A stretch of DNA of 64,000 nt from Paenibacillus rubinfantis (GTDB taxonomy: Bacteria > Bacillota > Bacilli > Paenibacillales > Paenibacillaceae): assembly GCF_001486505.1 (NCBI RefSeq), contig NZ_LN909065.1, positions 806,001 to 870,000 of the forward strand, written 5' to 3'. Under the pieces are notes generated by a model. That model worked only from the letters and a program-made list of their open reading frames with translations. It made no database searches and was not told the DNA's origin. A program made the position numbers and the translations under genes. This document shows, in pieces, positions 25,724 through 35,470 of the stretch; within the stretch, counting starts at the first letter, position 1; each line of letters begins with the position of its first letter.

Positions 25724-26833
25724 TTAGCGGTGTTGCGTCAGTCTCCGCATTTCCTCTACGACGAGGTGAGCGGAATCCGGTTTACCCAACGCGCGTGAAG
25801 CGGTTGACATGGAGCTGTGCCGCGGCAAATCGTTCATAACGCGTTCAATCGACGCATATAGGCTTCTCCCCGTCAGCTCCGGCTCCAGAATCACCTCGGC
25901 CGCGCCGGCGCCTTCCAGCGTGCGAGCGTTCTTTTCCTGGTGATTGTTGGTCACGTTGGGAGACGGAATCAGGATCGAAGGAATTCCAAGTGCGGTGATT
26001 TCCGCCAAAAAAGAAGCCCCGGCACGGTTCACGATCAGCGAGGTGCAGGCCAGTACCTCCGGCATGTTGTGCACATAAGGAAGCACCTGCAAATTAGCAG
26101 GCAGCTCGCCCGCCTTCGCCGAAATCGCCTCCACCGTCGAGGCATAATAGCTGTCCCCGGTCACGTATACAAATTTCAAATGCTCCGATTCCTTCAGCAG
26201 CGGAGCCATTTCAACCATCGCTTCGTTGATCGCTTTGGCGCCTCGGCTGCCTCCGACCACCAGCACGACGGAGCTGGACTCCGGCAAACCCAAGGTTTCA
26301 AAGCCCTTCCGTTTGTTGGCTGCGCAGACGGTGGTTGCCCGGGGGTTCCCCGTGTAAACGACGTTACGAGCCGCAGGAAAAGCCGTGCCCGAGTCTTCGA
26401 AGCTGACGGCCACCGTCGACACATATTTGCTTAAGAACCGGTTAGTCAGTCCCGGAATCGCATTCTGTTCATGAATGATGCTGGGAATGCCCAGCTTGGC
26501 CGCAGCATAAACAACCGGACCACATACGTAGCCGCCCGTTCCGATGACGACATCGGGCTTAAACTCTTTCAGCAGCTTCTTGGAAGTTTGCACTCCCTTA
26601 AGAAAACGCATGACCGTTCTCACATTATCAAACGACAGCTTCCGGCGGAAGCCGGTAATATCAATCGCTTTAAACGGAATCCCCTGCTTGGGGACAAGCG
26701 AGCTCTCCAGCCCGCGCTTGCCGCCGATGTATAGAAACTCAGAGCCGGGGAATTCTTCAGCGCATTGGCTGGCGACGGCTAACGCCGGGTAGATATGTCC
26801 CCCGGTTCCGCCGCCGCTAAGTACGACGCGCAT
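25724..26833 (-). CDS. murG: MurG, lipid II synthase (369 aa)
   Basis: Peripheral inner-membrane glycosyltransferase that adds GlcNAc to lipid I to make lipid II. Two Rossmann domains: the N-terminal one has GGGTGGHIYPALA (7-19) and IGTGGYVCGPVVYAA; the C-terminal one has VVGGSRGAKAIN and the donor site NRAGASFLAEITALGIPSILIPSP. Its ATG is four bases after the stop of the spoVE/ftsW gene, so translation is probably coupled. Confidence 0.97.
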   Translation of the reverse strand: MRVVLSGGGTGGHIYPALAVASQCAEEFPGSEFLYIGGKRGLESSLVPKQGIPFKAIDITGFRRKLSFDNVRTVMRFLKGVQTSKKLLKEFKPDVVIGTGGYVCGPVVYAAAKLGIPSIIHEQNAIPGLTNRFLSKYVSTVAVSFEDSGTAFPAARNVVYTGNPRATTVCAANKRKGFETLGLPESSSVVLVVGGSRGAKAINEAMVEMAPLLKESEHLKFVYVTGDSYYASTVEAISAKAGELPANLQVLPYVHNMPEVLACTSLIVNRAGASFLAEITALGIPSILIPSPNVTNNHQEKNARTLEGAGAAEVILEPELTGRSLYASIERVMNDLPRHSSMSTASRALGKPDSAHLVVEEMRRLTQHR

Positions 26834-26837
26834 ATGC

Positions 26838-27935
26838 TCACCTCGCGTAACGGGATAAATTCAGTAATATACCTAGTGCAGTCAGCATCAGCGTCAGCGA
26901 TGATCCCCCATAGCTGATCAGCGGCAAGGTAATACCGGTGACCGGCATCAGGCCGATGACGACGCCGATATTGATCACGACCTGCACGCCAACCATCCCT
27001 ACGATGCCGACAGCCAGCAAGCTGCCAAACGTATCCTCGATGGTCATCGCCACGCGCATGCCCCGCCACACCAGGATCAAAAACAATAACAGGACTAAAA
27101 GTCCGCCGATAAAGCCTAATTCCTCCGCCAGGATCGAGAAAATAAAGTCGGTTTGCGGCTCCGGGACATAACTGTATTTTTGCCGGCTCATGCCAAGTCC
27201 CAAGCCCGCCAAGCCCCCTGGACCGATGGCATACAGCGATTGGATAATCTGATACCCCGCCCCCAGCGGATCGGACCATGGATCTAGGAAGGCCGTGATC
27301 CGTTGCAGCCGATAAGGCGCCGCCAGAATCAAGCCAACGAAGCCCAGCGCCCCCACCGCGGCCAATCCGGCCAAGTGCCGAATTCGAGCGCCTGCGGTAA
27401 ACACGATCAGCAGGGAGGCCCCTAGCATGACCGTACCCGTCCCTAAATCGGGCTGTAGCATGATCAAACCAAAGGCCAGTCCGATCACGCCTAACGGCGG
27501 CAGCAACCCTTTGGTAAAGTTCGTGATCTTGTAATCTTCTTTGCTAAGCCAGTAGGATAGAAACAAAATCATGCCCAGCTTCATGAACTCGGACGGCTGG
27601 ATGCCAAAGGAGCTGATCCCCAGCCAGCTGCGCGCCCCGCCGCGTACGACCCCGATCCCGGGGATCAGCACGATAACGAGCAGTACAAAACATAGGACCA
27701 GCCCGATTTTAGCGTATTTCCGTAGCAGCCGATAATCCAAATTCATCATCAGAACCATTGCGATTAATCCTAGCACGGCAAATAGCAGCTGTCTTTTGAC
27801 AAAATAGAAAGAATCGCCGTAATCATGGAAAGCGAGTACCGAACCCGCGCTGTATACCATCACGATTCCAATCGCCAGCAATCCGAGAATGCTGGCCGCC
27901 AGCCAAAAATCCGGCGCCGTACGGCTCTTGCCCAT
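26838..27935 (-). CDS. spoVE: SEDS-family glycan polymerase SpoVE/FtsW (365 aa)
   Basis: Polytopic peptidoglycan polymerase of the SEDS family; it pairs with a class B PBP to build septal or spore-cortex glycan. About ten membrane segments are visible. Family blocks include VYSAGSVLAF near residue 30, the GGARSWLGISSFGIQPSEFMKLG region, PEPQTDFIFSILAEELGFIG and GVVIGLMPVTGITLPLISYGGSS near the end. Position between murD and murG, with spoVD in the same cluster, suggests SpoVE, but FtsW is not excluded by sequence alone. The ATG at 27935 has AGAGGTG upstream. Confidence 0.88.
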   Translation of the reverse strand: MGKSRTAPDFWLAASILGLLAIGIVMVYSAGSVLAFHDYGDSFYFVKRQLLFAVLGLIAMVLMMNLDYRLLRKYAKIGLVLCFVLLVIVLIPGIGVVRGGARSWLGISSFGIQPSEFMKLGMILFLSYWLSKEDYKITNFTKGLLPPLGVIGLAFGLIMLQPDLGTGTVMLGASLLIVFTAGARIRHLAGLAAVGALGFVGLILAAPYRLQRITAFLDPWSDPLGAGYQIIQSLYAIGPGGLAGLGLGMSRQKYSYVPEPQTDFIFSILAEELGFIGGLLVLLLFLILVWRGMRVAMTIEDTFGSLLAVGIVGMVGVQVVINIGVVIGLMPVTGITLPLISYGGSSLTLMLTALGILLNLSRYAR

Positions 27936-27984
27936 CGTGGATGCCACCTCTTGACAGAAAGTAGGGGCTTTTCCACCCCCCTAC

Positions 27985-29409
27985 TTAAAGGGTATGCACC
28001 GCCTCTTTAAAAATGCGTCCACGCTCTTCATAGGAAGGGAACATATCCCAGCTGGCGCAAGCCGGCGAGAGCAGAACCACATCTCCCGGCTCCGCCACAC
28101 CGGCAGCCTCCTTCAGCGCGGTACGCAGCGTATCCGCGGCGCTGTCCACAGTATCGACCAGCACGATGTGCGATAGACCCGCCAGTTCGGCAACTCTAGC
28201 GATTTTTTCTTTCGTCTGACCCAGCGCCACCACGGCCTTCACCTTCTCTTTGAAAACCGGCAGCAGCTCCATATAATCCGAGCCGCGGTCCAAGCCGCCG
28301 GCGATCAGCACGATTGGCGCGTGCAGCGCGCCTAGGGCCATCACCGTTGCTTTGGAATTGGTCGCTTTGGAGTTGTTGTAGTAGGCGACCCCTTGCTTCT
28401 CGTCGACGTATTCCAACCGATGCTCCACGCCGCGGAAGGTCCGCAGCGGCTCGGCAAGCGCCTCGGGCGCGGCTCCCGCCGTAATCGCTGCGGCAACCGC
28501 CGCAAGCGCGTTCTCGACGTTAAAGCGGCCCGGCAGGGCGAGGTCAGCGATGTCGACGATCCCGCGCGACTCGCCGTCAGCTCCGCGATACATGATCCGG
28601 CGGGCCAACCCGTCCTCGACATCTGGAACGTACGCCGGCTCGACGTAAACGCCCTCCGTCTGTAATTCCTCGGTCATGGAGAAGGGGATAAGCTTCGCTT
28701 TTATGTAGGGCACAAGTTCCCGGCAGACCGGATCGTCCCAATTGATAACGGCGCGATCGGTTTCCCGTTGGTTCGCAAACAGCTTGGCTTTTGAGGAGAT
28801 GTAATCCTCCATCGTCCCATGGTAATCCAGATGCGTCTCCGCTACATTCAGCAGGCAAGCCACCTCCGGGCGGAACGCCCGAGTGCCCTTCAGCTGAAAG
28901 CTGCTCAGCTCGGCAACCAGCCAGTTGCCCGCATCCGCCTCCTCGGCGGCTTCACACAACGGAGTGCCGATATTGCCGGCGACAATCGGTCTCATCCCGG
29001 CGGCCTCCAGCATGTTGCCGATCCAAGTTGTCGTCGTGGTTTTGCCGTTGGAGCCGGTGATCCCAATCATCGGAGCCGGACTGAGTAGATAGGCTACCTC
29101 AACCTCAGTTACGACCTCAATGCCAAGCTCAAGCGCGTGAGCTACAGGAGGAGCGGTATACGGGATTCCGGGGTTTTTAACGACCAGCGAGACGCCTTCA
29201 TGGATCAGCCCGTCCGGGTGACCACCGCATACAACAGAAATTCCCAAAGCCTCCAATTCGGATGCTTCGGGACACTGTTCTCTTTCCTTCTTATCGTTGA
29301 CCGTGATGACGGCTCCGTAACGATGCAGGGTTTTGGCGACCTGAACGCCGCTTCTCGCCAAACCGAGAACGACAACCTGACGCCCCCGGTATTCTTCTGG
29401 ATGATTCAT
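27985..29409 (-). CDS. murD: MurD, UDP-MurNAc-L-Ala:D-Glu ligase (474 aa)
   Basis: Cytoplasmic ATP-dependent ligase that adds D-glutamate to the stem peptide. The N-terminal nucleotide-sugar domain begins VVVLGLARSG; the ATP loop is TGSNGKTTT at 118-126; the Mur-ligase middle and C-terminal domains follow (AETHLDYHG, FRGVEHRLEYV, NNSKATN, GGLDRG and the LLSPACASWDMF block). Its ATG lies three bases after the mraY stop. Confidence 0.97.
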   Translation of the reverse strand: MNHPEEYRGRQVVVLGLARSGVQVAKTLHRYGAVITVNDKKEREQCPEASELEALGISVVCGGHPDGLIHEGVSLVVKNPGIPYTAPPVAHALELGIEVVTEVEVAYLLSPAPMIGITGSNGKTTTTTWIGNMLEAAGMRPIVAGNIGTPLCEAAEEADAGNWLVAELSSFQLKGTRAFRPEVACLLNVAETHLDYHGTMEDYISSKAKLFANQRETDRAVINWDDPVCRELVPYIKAKLIPFSMTEELQTEGVYVEPAYVPDVEDGLARRIMYRGADGESRGIVDIADLALPGRFNVENALAAVAAAITAGAAPEALAEPLRTFRGVEHRLEYVDEKQGVAYYNNSKATNSKATVMALGALHAPIVLIAGGLDRGSDYMELLPVFKEKVKAVVALGQTKEKIARVAELAGLSHIVLVDTVDSAADTLRTALKEAAGVAEPGDVVLLSPACASWDMFPSYEERGRIFKEAVHTL

Positions 29410-29412
29410 CTT

Positions 29413-30378
29413 TTACAACCCCTTGTTCAAGTAAAGTCCAATGACCGCCAACACCAGTCCAACCGACCAAAATGTAACGACGACCCGCCATTCCGACCAT
29501 CCGGACAACTCGAAGTGATGGTGAATGGGGCTCATTTTAAATACCCGCTTGCCGCGTGTCTTAAAAGAAACCACCTGAATGACGACGGACAGCATTTCGA
29601 TGACAAAAATTCCGCCGATGACCAGGAACAGCAGCTCGGTTTTGGTCACGATGGCGATCGCGCCGATCGCTCCGCCGATGCCCAGTGAACCGGTATCGCC
29701 CATAAACACCTTGGCCGGGTGAGCATTAAACACGAGAAAGCCCAACACAGCGCCGATCATGGCCGCTGCGCAAACCGCGGACGGCAGCGAGGTCACCTGC
29801 ATTGCGATCACCGCAAAAGCGCCCAAGGCAATTGCGCTGACGCCGGACAACAAACCGTCTACCCCGTCGGTAAAATTCACCGCATTGGTGACTGCCATCA
29901 TCATTATGACAATAAACGGATAGTAGAACCACGGCCCCCAATCAAATGCAAATTGTGTTCCAGGAACGCTTATCGCCGTGCTGTGTCCTTCAGAAATTAG
30001 CAAAGTGCACATGATCCCGGAGAACAACAGTTGTCCGATCAGTTTTTGTCTGGGCGTGAGTCCCAATGACCGTTTGAACACGATTTTGATGTAATCGTCG
30101 AGAAATCCAACCAGTCCAAAGCCAAGCGTAGCGACCAGTAGGACGTAAAAGTCGGTATTCACGACCGAAAATTTCAGAAAGGCCAGCGTAAACGCCAATA
30201 GGATAATAATGCCGCCCATCGTTGGCGTTCCTGCCTTTTTCAAATGGCTTTGCGGACCCTCGCCGCGAATTTGCTGGCCGAATTTCAGCCGTCTCAGCAG
30301 CGGTATCACCAGCGGAGCCGAGATGACCGCCAGAATAAAGGAAACTCCGATCGTTAACAAGATAAGTCCAAAATCCAT
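29413..30378 (-). CDS. mraY: MraY, phospho-MurNAc-pentapeptide translocase (321 aa)
   Basis: Integral membrane enzyme that moves phospho-MurNAc-pentapeptide onto undecaprenyl phosphate, making lipid I. About ten membrane segments. Catalytic blocks are GFLDDYIK (aspartate pair near 93), NAVNFTDGVDGL near 165, and SPIHHHFELSGW near 283, all in family order. It follows murF by 23 bases and precedes murD. Length is normal. Confidence 0.97.
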   Translation of the reverse strand: MDFGLILLTIGVSFILAVISAPLVIPLLRRLKFGQQIRGEGPQSHLKKAGTPTMGGIIILLAFTLAFLKFSVVNTDFYVLLVATLGFGLVGFLDDYIKIVFKRSLGLTPRQKLIGQLLFSGIMCTLLISEGHSTAISVPGTQFAFDWGPWFYYPFIVIMMMAVTNAVNFTDGVDGLLSGVSAIALGAFAVIAMQVTSLPSAVCAAAMIGAVLGFLVFNAHPAKVFMGDTGSLGIGGAIGAIAIVTKTELLFLVIGGIFVIEMLSVVIQVVSFKTRGKRVFKMSPIHHHFELSGWSEWRVVVTFWSVGLVLAVIGLYLNKGL

Positions 30379-30401
30379 GGGATCCCCCCCTTTCGCCGGT
30401 A

Positions 30402-31802
30402 TTAGTGTGTCAGCTTGCTAGTTTTGATCGCTTCGACGACTTCTTCGAGTTTCATGCCTCGGGAAGCCTTAACCAAGACGACGTCCTGCGGATGCAGCAG
30501 CGAAACCAGCTTGCGGATCAGTTCAGACTTATCAGTATATGCGTAAATGTTATCCGGGTCCATCTGTTTCTTGGCCCCTTCGGCGATGTGGCGGGCGAGC
30601 GGTCCGCAGGTCAACAGCAGGTCAACCGTCCCCGGCGTCAGACCCTCTCCAATTCCGCGGTGATACTCCTCCTCGGAAGCGCCCAGCTCCAGCATATCGC
30701 CTAGTACGGCGACCTTCTTTCGGTATCCTTTCATATGCGCCAAAACGCCGATCGCCGCCTTCATCGAAGTCGGGCTGGCGTTATACGCGTCGTTCAGGAT
30801 CGTAATGCCGCTTTGGCCGGTAACGACCTCAATGCGCATGCCGGTTAACTCCACCTTGCCGAAGCCTTCGCGGATCGCGGCCTCGCTCACCCCGTAATGA
30901 CGGGCGACCGTCAGGGCCGCCAGCGCGTTGGATACGTTATGTTCACCCAGGAGCGGCAGTTCTAACGGCTCGCCTTCACTGCCATGGGGCGTAAACAACG
31001 TTAAATGATCCGTGAACAGGATGCCGGTAGGATACGCGTCATTGTCCGGACGGAGACCAAACGTTGCCGTTTGCAGCCCTTCCGGCTTCGCGGTAGACGG
31101 CTCGGCCAACACCTGAGGAATCAGGGGTTCGTCCCCATTATAGATGAACAGTCCCCCCGGCTTCATACCTGCAAGAATCTCCAGCTTGGCCCTAGTGATC
31201 TCCTCGCGCGAACCCAGTTGCAGCAAATGCGATTCGCCAATATTGGTGATCACCGCCGTTTCCGGTTCACCCAGCTTCGAGAGCAATTCAATCTCATGTC
31301 GGCCGCTCATCCCCATCTCGAGCACGGCGATTTCCGTATCCTCCGGCATGGCCAAGATCGTCAACGGAAGGCCGATATGGTTGTTAAAATTCCCTTTGGT
31401 TTTATGCACGTTATAAGTTGTAGACAAAAGAGCGTAAACCAAGTCCTTGGTCGTCGTTTTGCCGTTGCTCCCGGTGATGCCAACGACCTTGGCCCCCGAT
31501 TCGGCCAGGTACGATTTGGCCAGCGCCTGCAGCGCAATTAGCGTATCGTCCACGAGTACGGCCGGACCCGGCGGCGTTCCCTTCGATCGTGCCCACAGGC
31601 AAGCGCCTGCCCCCGCCTGCAGGCAGTCCGCGGCAAAATCATGGCCGTCGAACCGTTCTCCCGCCAGCGGCACAAACAAGCAGCCTTCCGTGATTTGTCG
31701 GGAGTCCGTCACCACACCCTGTACCCGAATGCTGGCATCGGCCGCTTCCCGAATCTGTCCGCCGCACATCGCGGCAATTTCCGCTAAGTTTCTTTTGATC
31801 AC
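30402..31802 (-). CDS. murF: MurF, D-Ala-D-Ala adding ligase (466 aa)
   Basis: Last cytoplasmic ligase of the precursor pathway; joins D-Ala-D-Ala to the tripeptide. The ATP loop is GSNGKTTT at 111-118, followed by the typical KTKGNFNNHIGLPLTIL block and the glycine-rich EMGMSGRHEI. Translation begins at the GTG at 31802, which overlaps the murE stop by four bases (GTGA), a clear coupling signal. Confidence 0.96.
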   Translation of the reverse strand: MIKRNLAEIAAMCGGQIREAADASIRVQGVVTDSRQITEGCLFVPLAGERFDGHDFAADCLQAGAGACLWARSKGTPPGPAVLVDDTLIALQALAKSYLAESGAKVVGITGSNGKTTTKDLVYALLSTTYNVHKTKGNFNNHIGLPLTILAMPEDTEIAVLEMGMSGRHEIELLSKLGEPETAVITNIGESHLLQLGSREEITRAKLEILAGMKPGGLFIYNGDEPLIPQVLAEPSTAKPEGLQTATFGLRPDNDAYPTGILFTDHLTLFTPHGSEGEPLELPLLGEHNVSNALAALTVARHYGVSEAAIREGFGKVELTGMRIEVVTGQSGITILNDAYNASPTSMKAAIGVLAHMKGYRKKVAVLGDMLELGASEEEYHRGIGEGLTPGTVDLLLTCGPLARHIAEGAKKQMDPDNIYAYTDKSELIRKLVSLLHPQDVVLVKASRGMKLEEVVEAIKTSKLTH

Positions 31803-33289
31803 TTTGCCAAACCCCTTATCGCTTCTTTTGCTACGATTCGATCGTCAAAATCGAGCACTTTGGATCCGATCAATTGATAGGTCTCATGGCCTTTCCCCGC
31901 AATCAATACTACATCCTCACGGCTTGCCATTTCAATAGCCTTTTGGATGGCCTCGCGGCGGTCGACGATGAGCTCGTAACGCGCCGAATCCACTCCGTCG
32001 TCAATCAGTCCTTGCTCGATATCCTTTAGGATCGCATCCGGATCTTCAGTCCGCGGATTGTCGGAGGTGACGATCACCTGTTGCGAATATTTCGCGGCAA
32101 TCCGTCCCATAATCGGCCGTTTCGTACGATCTCGGTCCCCGCCGCAGCCAAATACGCAAATGACGCGGCCCTTCGCAAATTCATTCACCGTGCGCAGCAC
32201 ATTCTCCAAGCCATCCGGGGTATGGGCGTAATCGACGATCACGGCGAAATCCTGACCTTCGTCCACCGCTTCCACCCGGCCTTCAACGCCTTTCACCGAC
32301 TCCAGGCTGGCCTTGATCCGCTCCAGAGAAATGCCTTCCAGCAACGCCGCCGAAATGGCCGCCAGGGCGTTGTAGACATTAAACTTGCCAACCATTCGCA
32401 AGGAGATATCCGCACTCCCGCGGAACGTATCGACGTGGAACGACGTCCCCCGGGCGGTAATGGAGATGTTCGAGGCCCGTACGTCCGCATCTTCCTCCAC
32501 ACCGTAGAAAATCACCTCAGCCGCCGTCTGTTTGGCAAAAAAGGCGCTTGCCGGGTCGTCGGCGTTCAGGACCGCATAGCTGCGTTCCTCCGGATTCTCG
32601 GCATACGTATTGCCCAGCCGGGAGAAAAACAACCCTTTGGCCCCGCGGTAATCCTCCATCGTTTTATGATAATCCAGATGATCCTGGGTCAAGTTCGTAA
32701 ATACGGCCGTACGGAAGCGGGTACCTTTCACGCGTCCCTGATCCAGGGCATGGGAAGACACCTCCATTACGCAATACGCTCCGCCGCCTTGGACCATGTC
32801 ATGCAAATATTTCTGCAGCTCAAGCGATTCCGGCGTTGTCCCCGACATCGGATAGGTCTGCCCGGCGAACCTACGCTGGATCGTGCCGATCAAGCCCGTT
32901 TCCCGGCCTTGGTCCTGCAGAATCCGCTCGATTAGATAGGTTGTGGTCGTCTTGCCGTTGGTGCCGGTCACGCCAATCACCTTCAACCGCGAGCTTGGTG
33001 CTGCAAAGAAGACCCCTCCGAGTACAGCCATCGCCAGCCGGCTATCCTTCACCTTGATCTGCGGCAAGGCGACGTCGTTCAGCCACCGTTCCACCACAAG
33101 CGCAGCCGCGCCTTGCGCTGCGGCCTGACTTGCATAGTCATGACCATCCACCGTATGGCCGGGAAGGCAGATAAACAAATCCCCTGCCTCCACCTTGCGC
33201 GAATCGATCGCGATCCCTGTACAGGACGTTTCCCCATCCCCTTGTATCTGCGAAGCCATTAAATAAGTTGCCAGTTCCTTAAGCAGCAT
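31799..33289 (-). CDS. murE: MurE, meso-diaminopimelate-adding ligase (496 aa)
   Basis: Adds the third stem residue to UDP-MurNAc-L-Ala-D-Glu. The ATP loop TGTNGKTT lies at 108-115. DNPR at 410-413 (SDNPRTEDP) is the motif for meso-diaminopimelate instead of lysine, so the wall is DAP-type as in most Bacillales. The start ATG at 33289 follows GGAGGGG. A 131-bp gap separates it from spoVD, enough for its own promoter. Confidence 0.97.
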   Translation of the reverse strand: MLLKELATYLMASQIQGDGETSCTGIAIDSRKVEAGDLFICLPGHTVDGHDYASQAAAQGAAALVVERWLNDVALPQIKVKDSRLAMAVLGGVFFAAPSSRLKVIGVTGTNGKTTTTYLIERILQDQGRETGLIGTIQRRFAGQTYPMSGTTPESLELQKYLHDMVQGGGAYCVMEVSSHALDQGRVKGTRFRTAVFTNLTQDHLDYHKTMEDYRGAKGLFFSRLGNTYAENPEERSYAVLNADDPASAFFAKQTAAEVIFYGVEEDADVRASNISITARGTSFHVDTFRGSADISLRMVGKFNVYNALAAISAALLEGISLERIKASLESVKGVEGRVEAVDEGQDFAVIVDYAHTPDGLENVLRTVNEFAKGRVICVFGCGGDRDRTKRPIMGRIAAKYSQQVIVTSDNPRTEDPDAILKDIEQGLIDDGVDSARYELIVDRREAIQKAIEMASREDVVLIAGKGHETYQLIGSKVLDFDDRIVAKEAIRGLAK

Positions 33290-33420
33290 AGGTTACCCCT
33301 CCGTCTTTCAACTACGTGCTCTATGCGTTGATTTGTACTTCTAACTGAAATTTCAATTCCATCAACTTAAGAGCTAACACTTACTTATATTATCACCAAA
33401 AATTGCTCAGTTCAGGAATA

Positions 33421-35385
33421 TTATTCACTTGTGATCGGATTATGATCGTGTTGTTGTTCTGCATCGGCTTCGCTGCCCATGTAGATGCGGATAGTCGAAC
33501 CCTTCTCCACCCGCGAGCCCGCTTTCGGGGCTTGATTGATGACCACGTTACCGGCGCCGGATCTCGCCAGGTTGAAGTTCATGTTCAGATCCTCATAGAT
33601 CTCCTGCGTCGTGTGCCCAATCAGGTCCGGCACCGTAACGATCGGCGTCTCCCCGTATTTGTACTTCTTGGCCACTTGCTGCTGACGCGGCGGAACCTTC
33701 ATATATTCCAGTGCATCCTCCATGATGTTGCGTACGATCGGTGCAGCCACCACGCCGCCGAACTGAATCCCCTGCGGGTTATCAACCGCAGTGTACACGA
33801 CGATTTGGGGGTCATCTGCCGGAGCGAAGCCGATAAACGAAACGATATGTTCATTTTGCGAGTACCGTCCGTTCACGACCTTTTGGGCGGTCCCGGTTTT
33901 GCCGCCAACCCGGTAACCGTCGATGAACGCATTGCCGCCTGTCCCGTTGGCGACGACGCTTTCCAGCGCCGTGCGGATCTGCTTGGAGGTCTCCTCCGAG
34001 ATGACCTGCCGCACCAGCTGCGGCTTCGTCTCGGATACCACCTCGCCCGTCTCCGCATTCGTCCACGCCTTGGCCACGAAGGGCTTAAACAGCTTGCCGC
34101 CGTTAATCGCCGCAGACACCGCGGTAATCTGCTGGATCGGAGTGACCGAGACGCCCTGCCCAAACGAGGTTGTCGCCAGCTCAACCGGTCCTACTTGAGG
34201 CAGTTTAAACAAAATCCCGTTTTCTTCTCCGTTCAGGTCGATGCCGGTTTTGCTGCCAAACCCGAAGTTCTTGATGTATTGGAACAGCGTTTCTTTGCCC
34301 AATCGTTGGCCCAAGGCCACGAACCCGGGGTTACAGGAGTTCTCCACGACCTGCAGGAACGTTTGGCTGCCATGTCCGCCTTTCTTCCAGCAGCGGAGCG
34401 TTGCCCCGCCCACCTTGACGTATCCGGGATCGAAAAACCGGTCATTCAGTAAATCAACCTTCTTCTCTTCCAGTGCTGCCGCCAGCGTAATGATCTTGAA
34501 GGTAGATCCTGGCTCGTATGTCATCCATATCGGAAGATTTCGGTTATAGACCGCCGAGTCGTACTCTTGGTAGGCTCCCGGCTCGTACCCCGGTCTGGCG
34601 GCCATGCCCAGGATTTCCCCCGTCTTCGGATTCATCGCGATCGTCAGTGCGGAATCGGCCTGCAGCCGGTCCATAGCCTGATCCAGCTCGCGTTCAATGA
34701 TGCTTTGGATCGTCTTGTCGATCGTCAGCGTCAGATTCAAGCCGTCCTTCGGCTCCACGTACTTCTCCGAGGAGCCCGGCATCAGACGCCCGCCGGCATC
34801 GGACAAATAAGACACGCTCCCGTTCATGCCGCTGAGCAGGCTGTCGTATTTGCTTTCCACACCGGTGAGCCCTTGGTTGTACCCGCCGGTGAAGCCCAGA
34901 ATATGTGCTGCCAGCCCCCCAAAGGGGTAATAACGCTTGTTGTCTTCGGCGACAACAATACCCGGAAGAGCCAAATCACGAATTTGCTGCGCTTTTTCCA
35001 TCGTAATTTTGCGTCCGCCGGGTTGCAGCCTGACTATGGATTGTCTCTTGGTGATCGACTTCAGAACCGATTCCTCGGTCATCCCCAGGAGCGGCGCCAG
35101 GCTTTTGGCTGTCTGTTCCGGGTTCTTGATCTGTACCGGAATAGCCATCACCGTTGGCGTCGTAATATTATAAGCGAGCACGTTGCCGTTGCGGTCGCTG
35201 ATTTCACCGCGTTTTGCCGAATATGGGATATTCCGCCGCCAGGAATCCTCCGCTTTGGCGGATAATTCGGCGCCTTTTCCGATTTGCACATAGGCAAGAC
35301 GTACGGCTAGCGCCGCAAACAGCAAACACAACACCATTAACAGCCAGAACAGTCTTCGTCTGACGGTAAACTTGGATACTTTCAC
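33421..35385 (-). CDS. spoVD: Class B penicillin-binding protein SpoVD, one PASTA domain (654 aa)
   Basis: Bitopic transpeptidase; in B. subtilis SpoVD works with SpoVE in spore cortex synthesis. One membrane span lies near 11-29, followed by the PBP dimerisation domain. Active-site motifs are S294-TFK (294-297), SCN in VENSCNPGF, and KTGT at about 496. A single PASTA repeat (VTVPDLIGHTTQEIYEDL onward) ends the protein. Start GTG at 35385 behind GGGGGGCG. It follows pbp2B by 85 bases; the two PBPs share the cluster, as in Bacillus. Confidence 0.93.
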   Translation of the reverse strand: MKVSKFTVRRRLFWLLMVLCLLFAALAVRLAYVQIGKGAELSAKAEDSWRRNIPYSAKRGEISDRNGNVLAYNITTPTVMAIPVQIKNPEQTAKSLAPLLGMTEESVLKSITKRQSIVRLQPGGRKITMEKAQQIRDLALPGIVVAEDNKRYYPFGGLAAHILGFTGGYNQGLTGVESKYDSLLSGMNGSVSYLSDAGGRLMPGSSEKYVEPKDGLNLTLTIDKTIQSIIERELDQAMDRLQADSALTIAMNPKTGEILGMAARPGYEPGAYQEYDSAVYNRNLPIWMTYEPGSTFKIITLAAALEEKKVDLLNDRFFDPGYVKVGGATLRCWKKGGHGSQTFLQVVENSCNPGFVALGQRLGKETLFQYIKNFGFGSKTGIDLNGEENGILFKLPQVGPVELATTSFGQGVSVTPIQQITAVSAAINGGKLFKPFVAKAWTNAETGEVVSETKPQLVRQVISEETSKQIRTALESVVANGTGGNAFIDGYRVGGKTGTAQKVVNGRYSQNEHIVSFIGFAPADDPQIVVYTAVDNPQGIQFGGVVAAPIVRNIMEDALEYMKVPPRQQQVAKKYKYGETPIVTVPDLIGHTTQEIYEDLNMNFNLARSGAGNVVINQAPKAGSRVEKGSTIRIYMGSEADAEQQHDHNPITSE

Positions 35386-35470
35386 AGGTCGCCCCCCTAA
35401 CCCATCCTGAAACCTCATCATGATTGTACTCATCACATGACTATTCAGGACAACCAGGGGTTAGAACAAG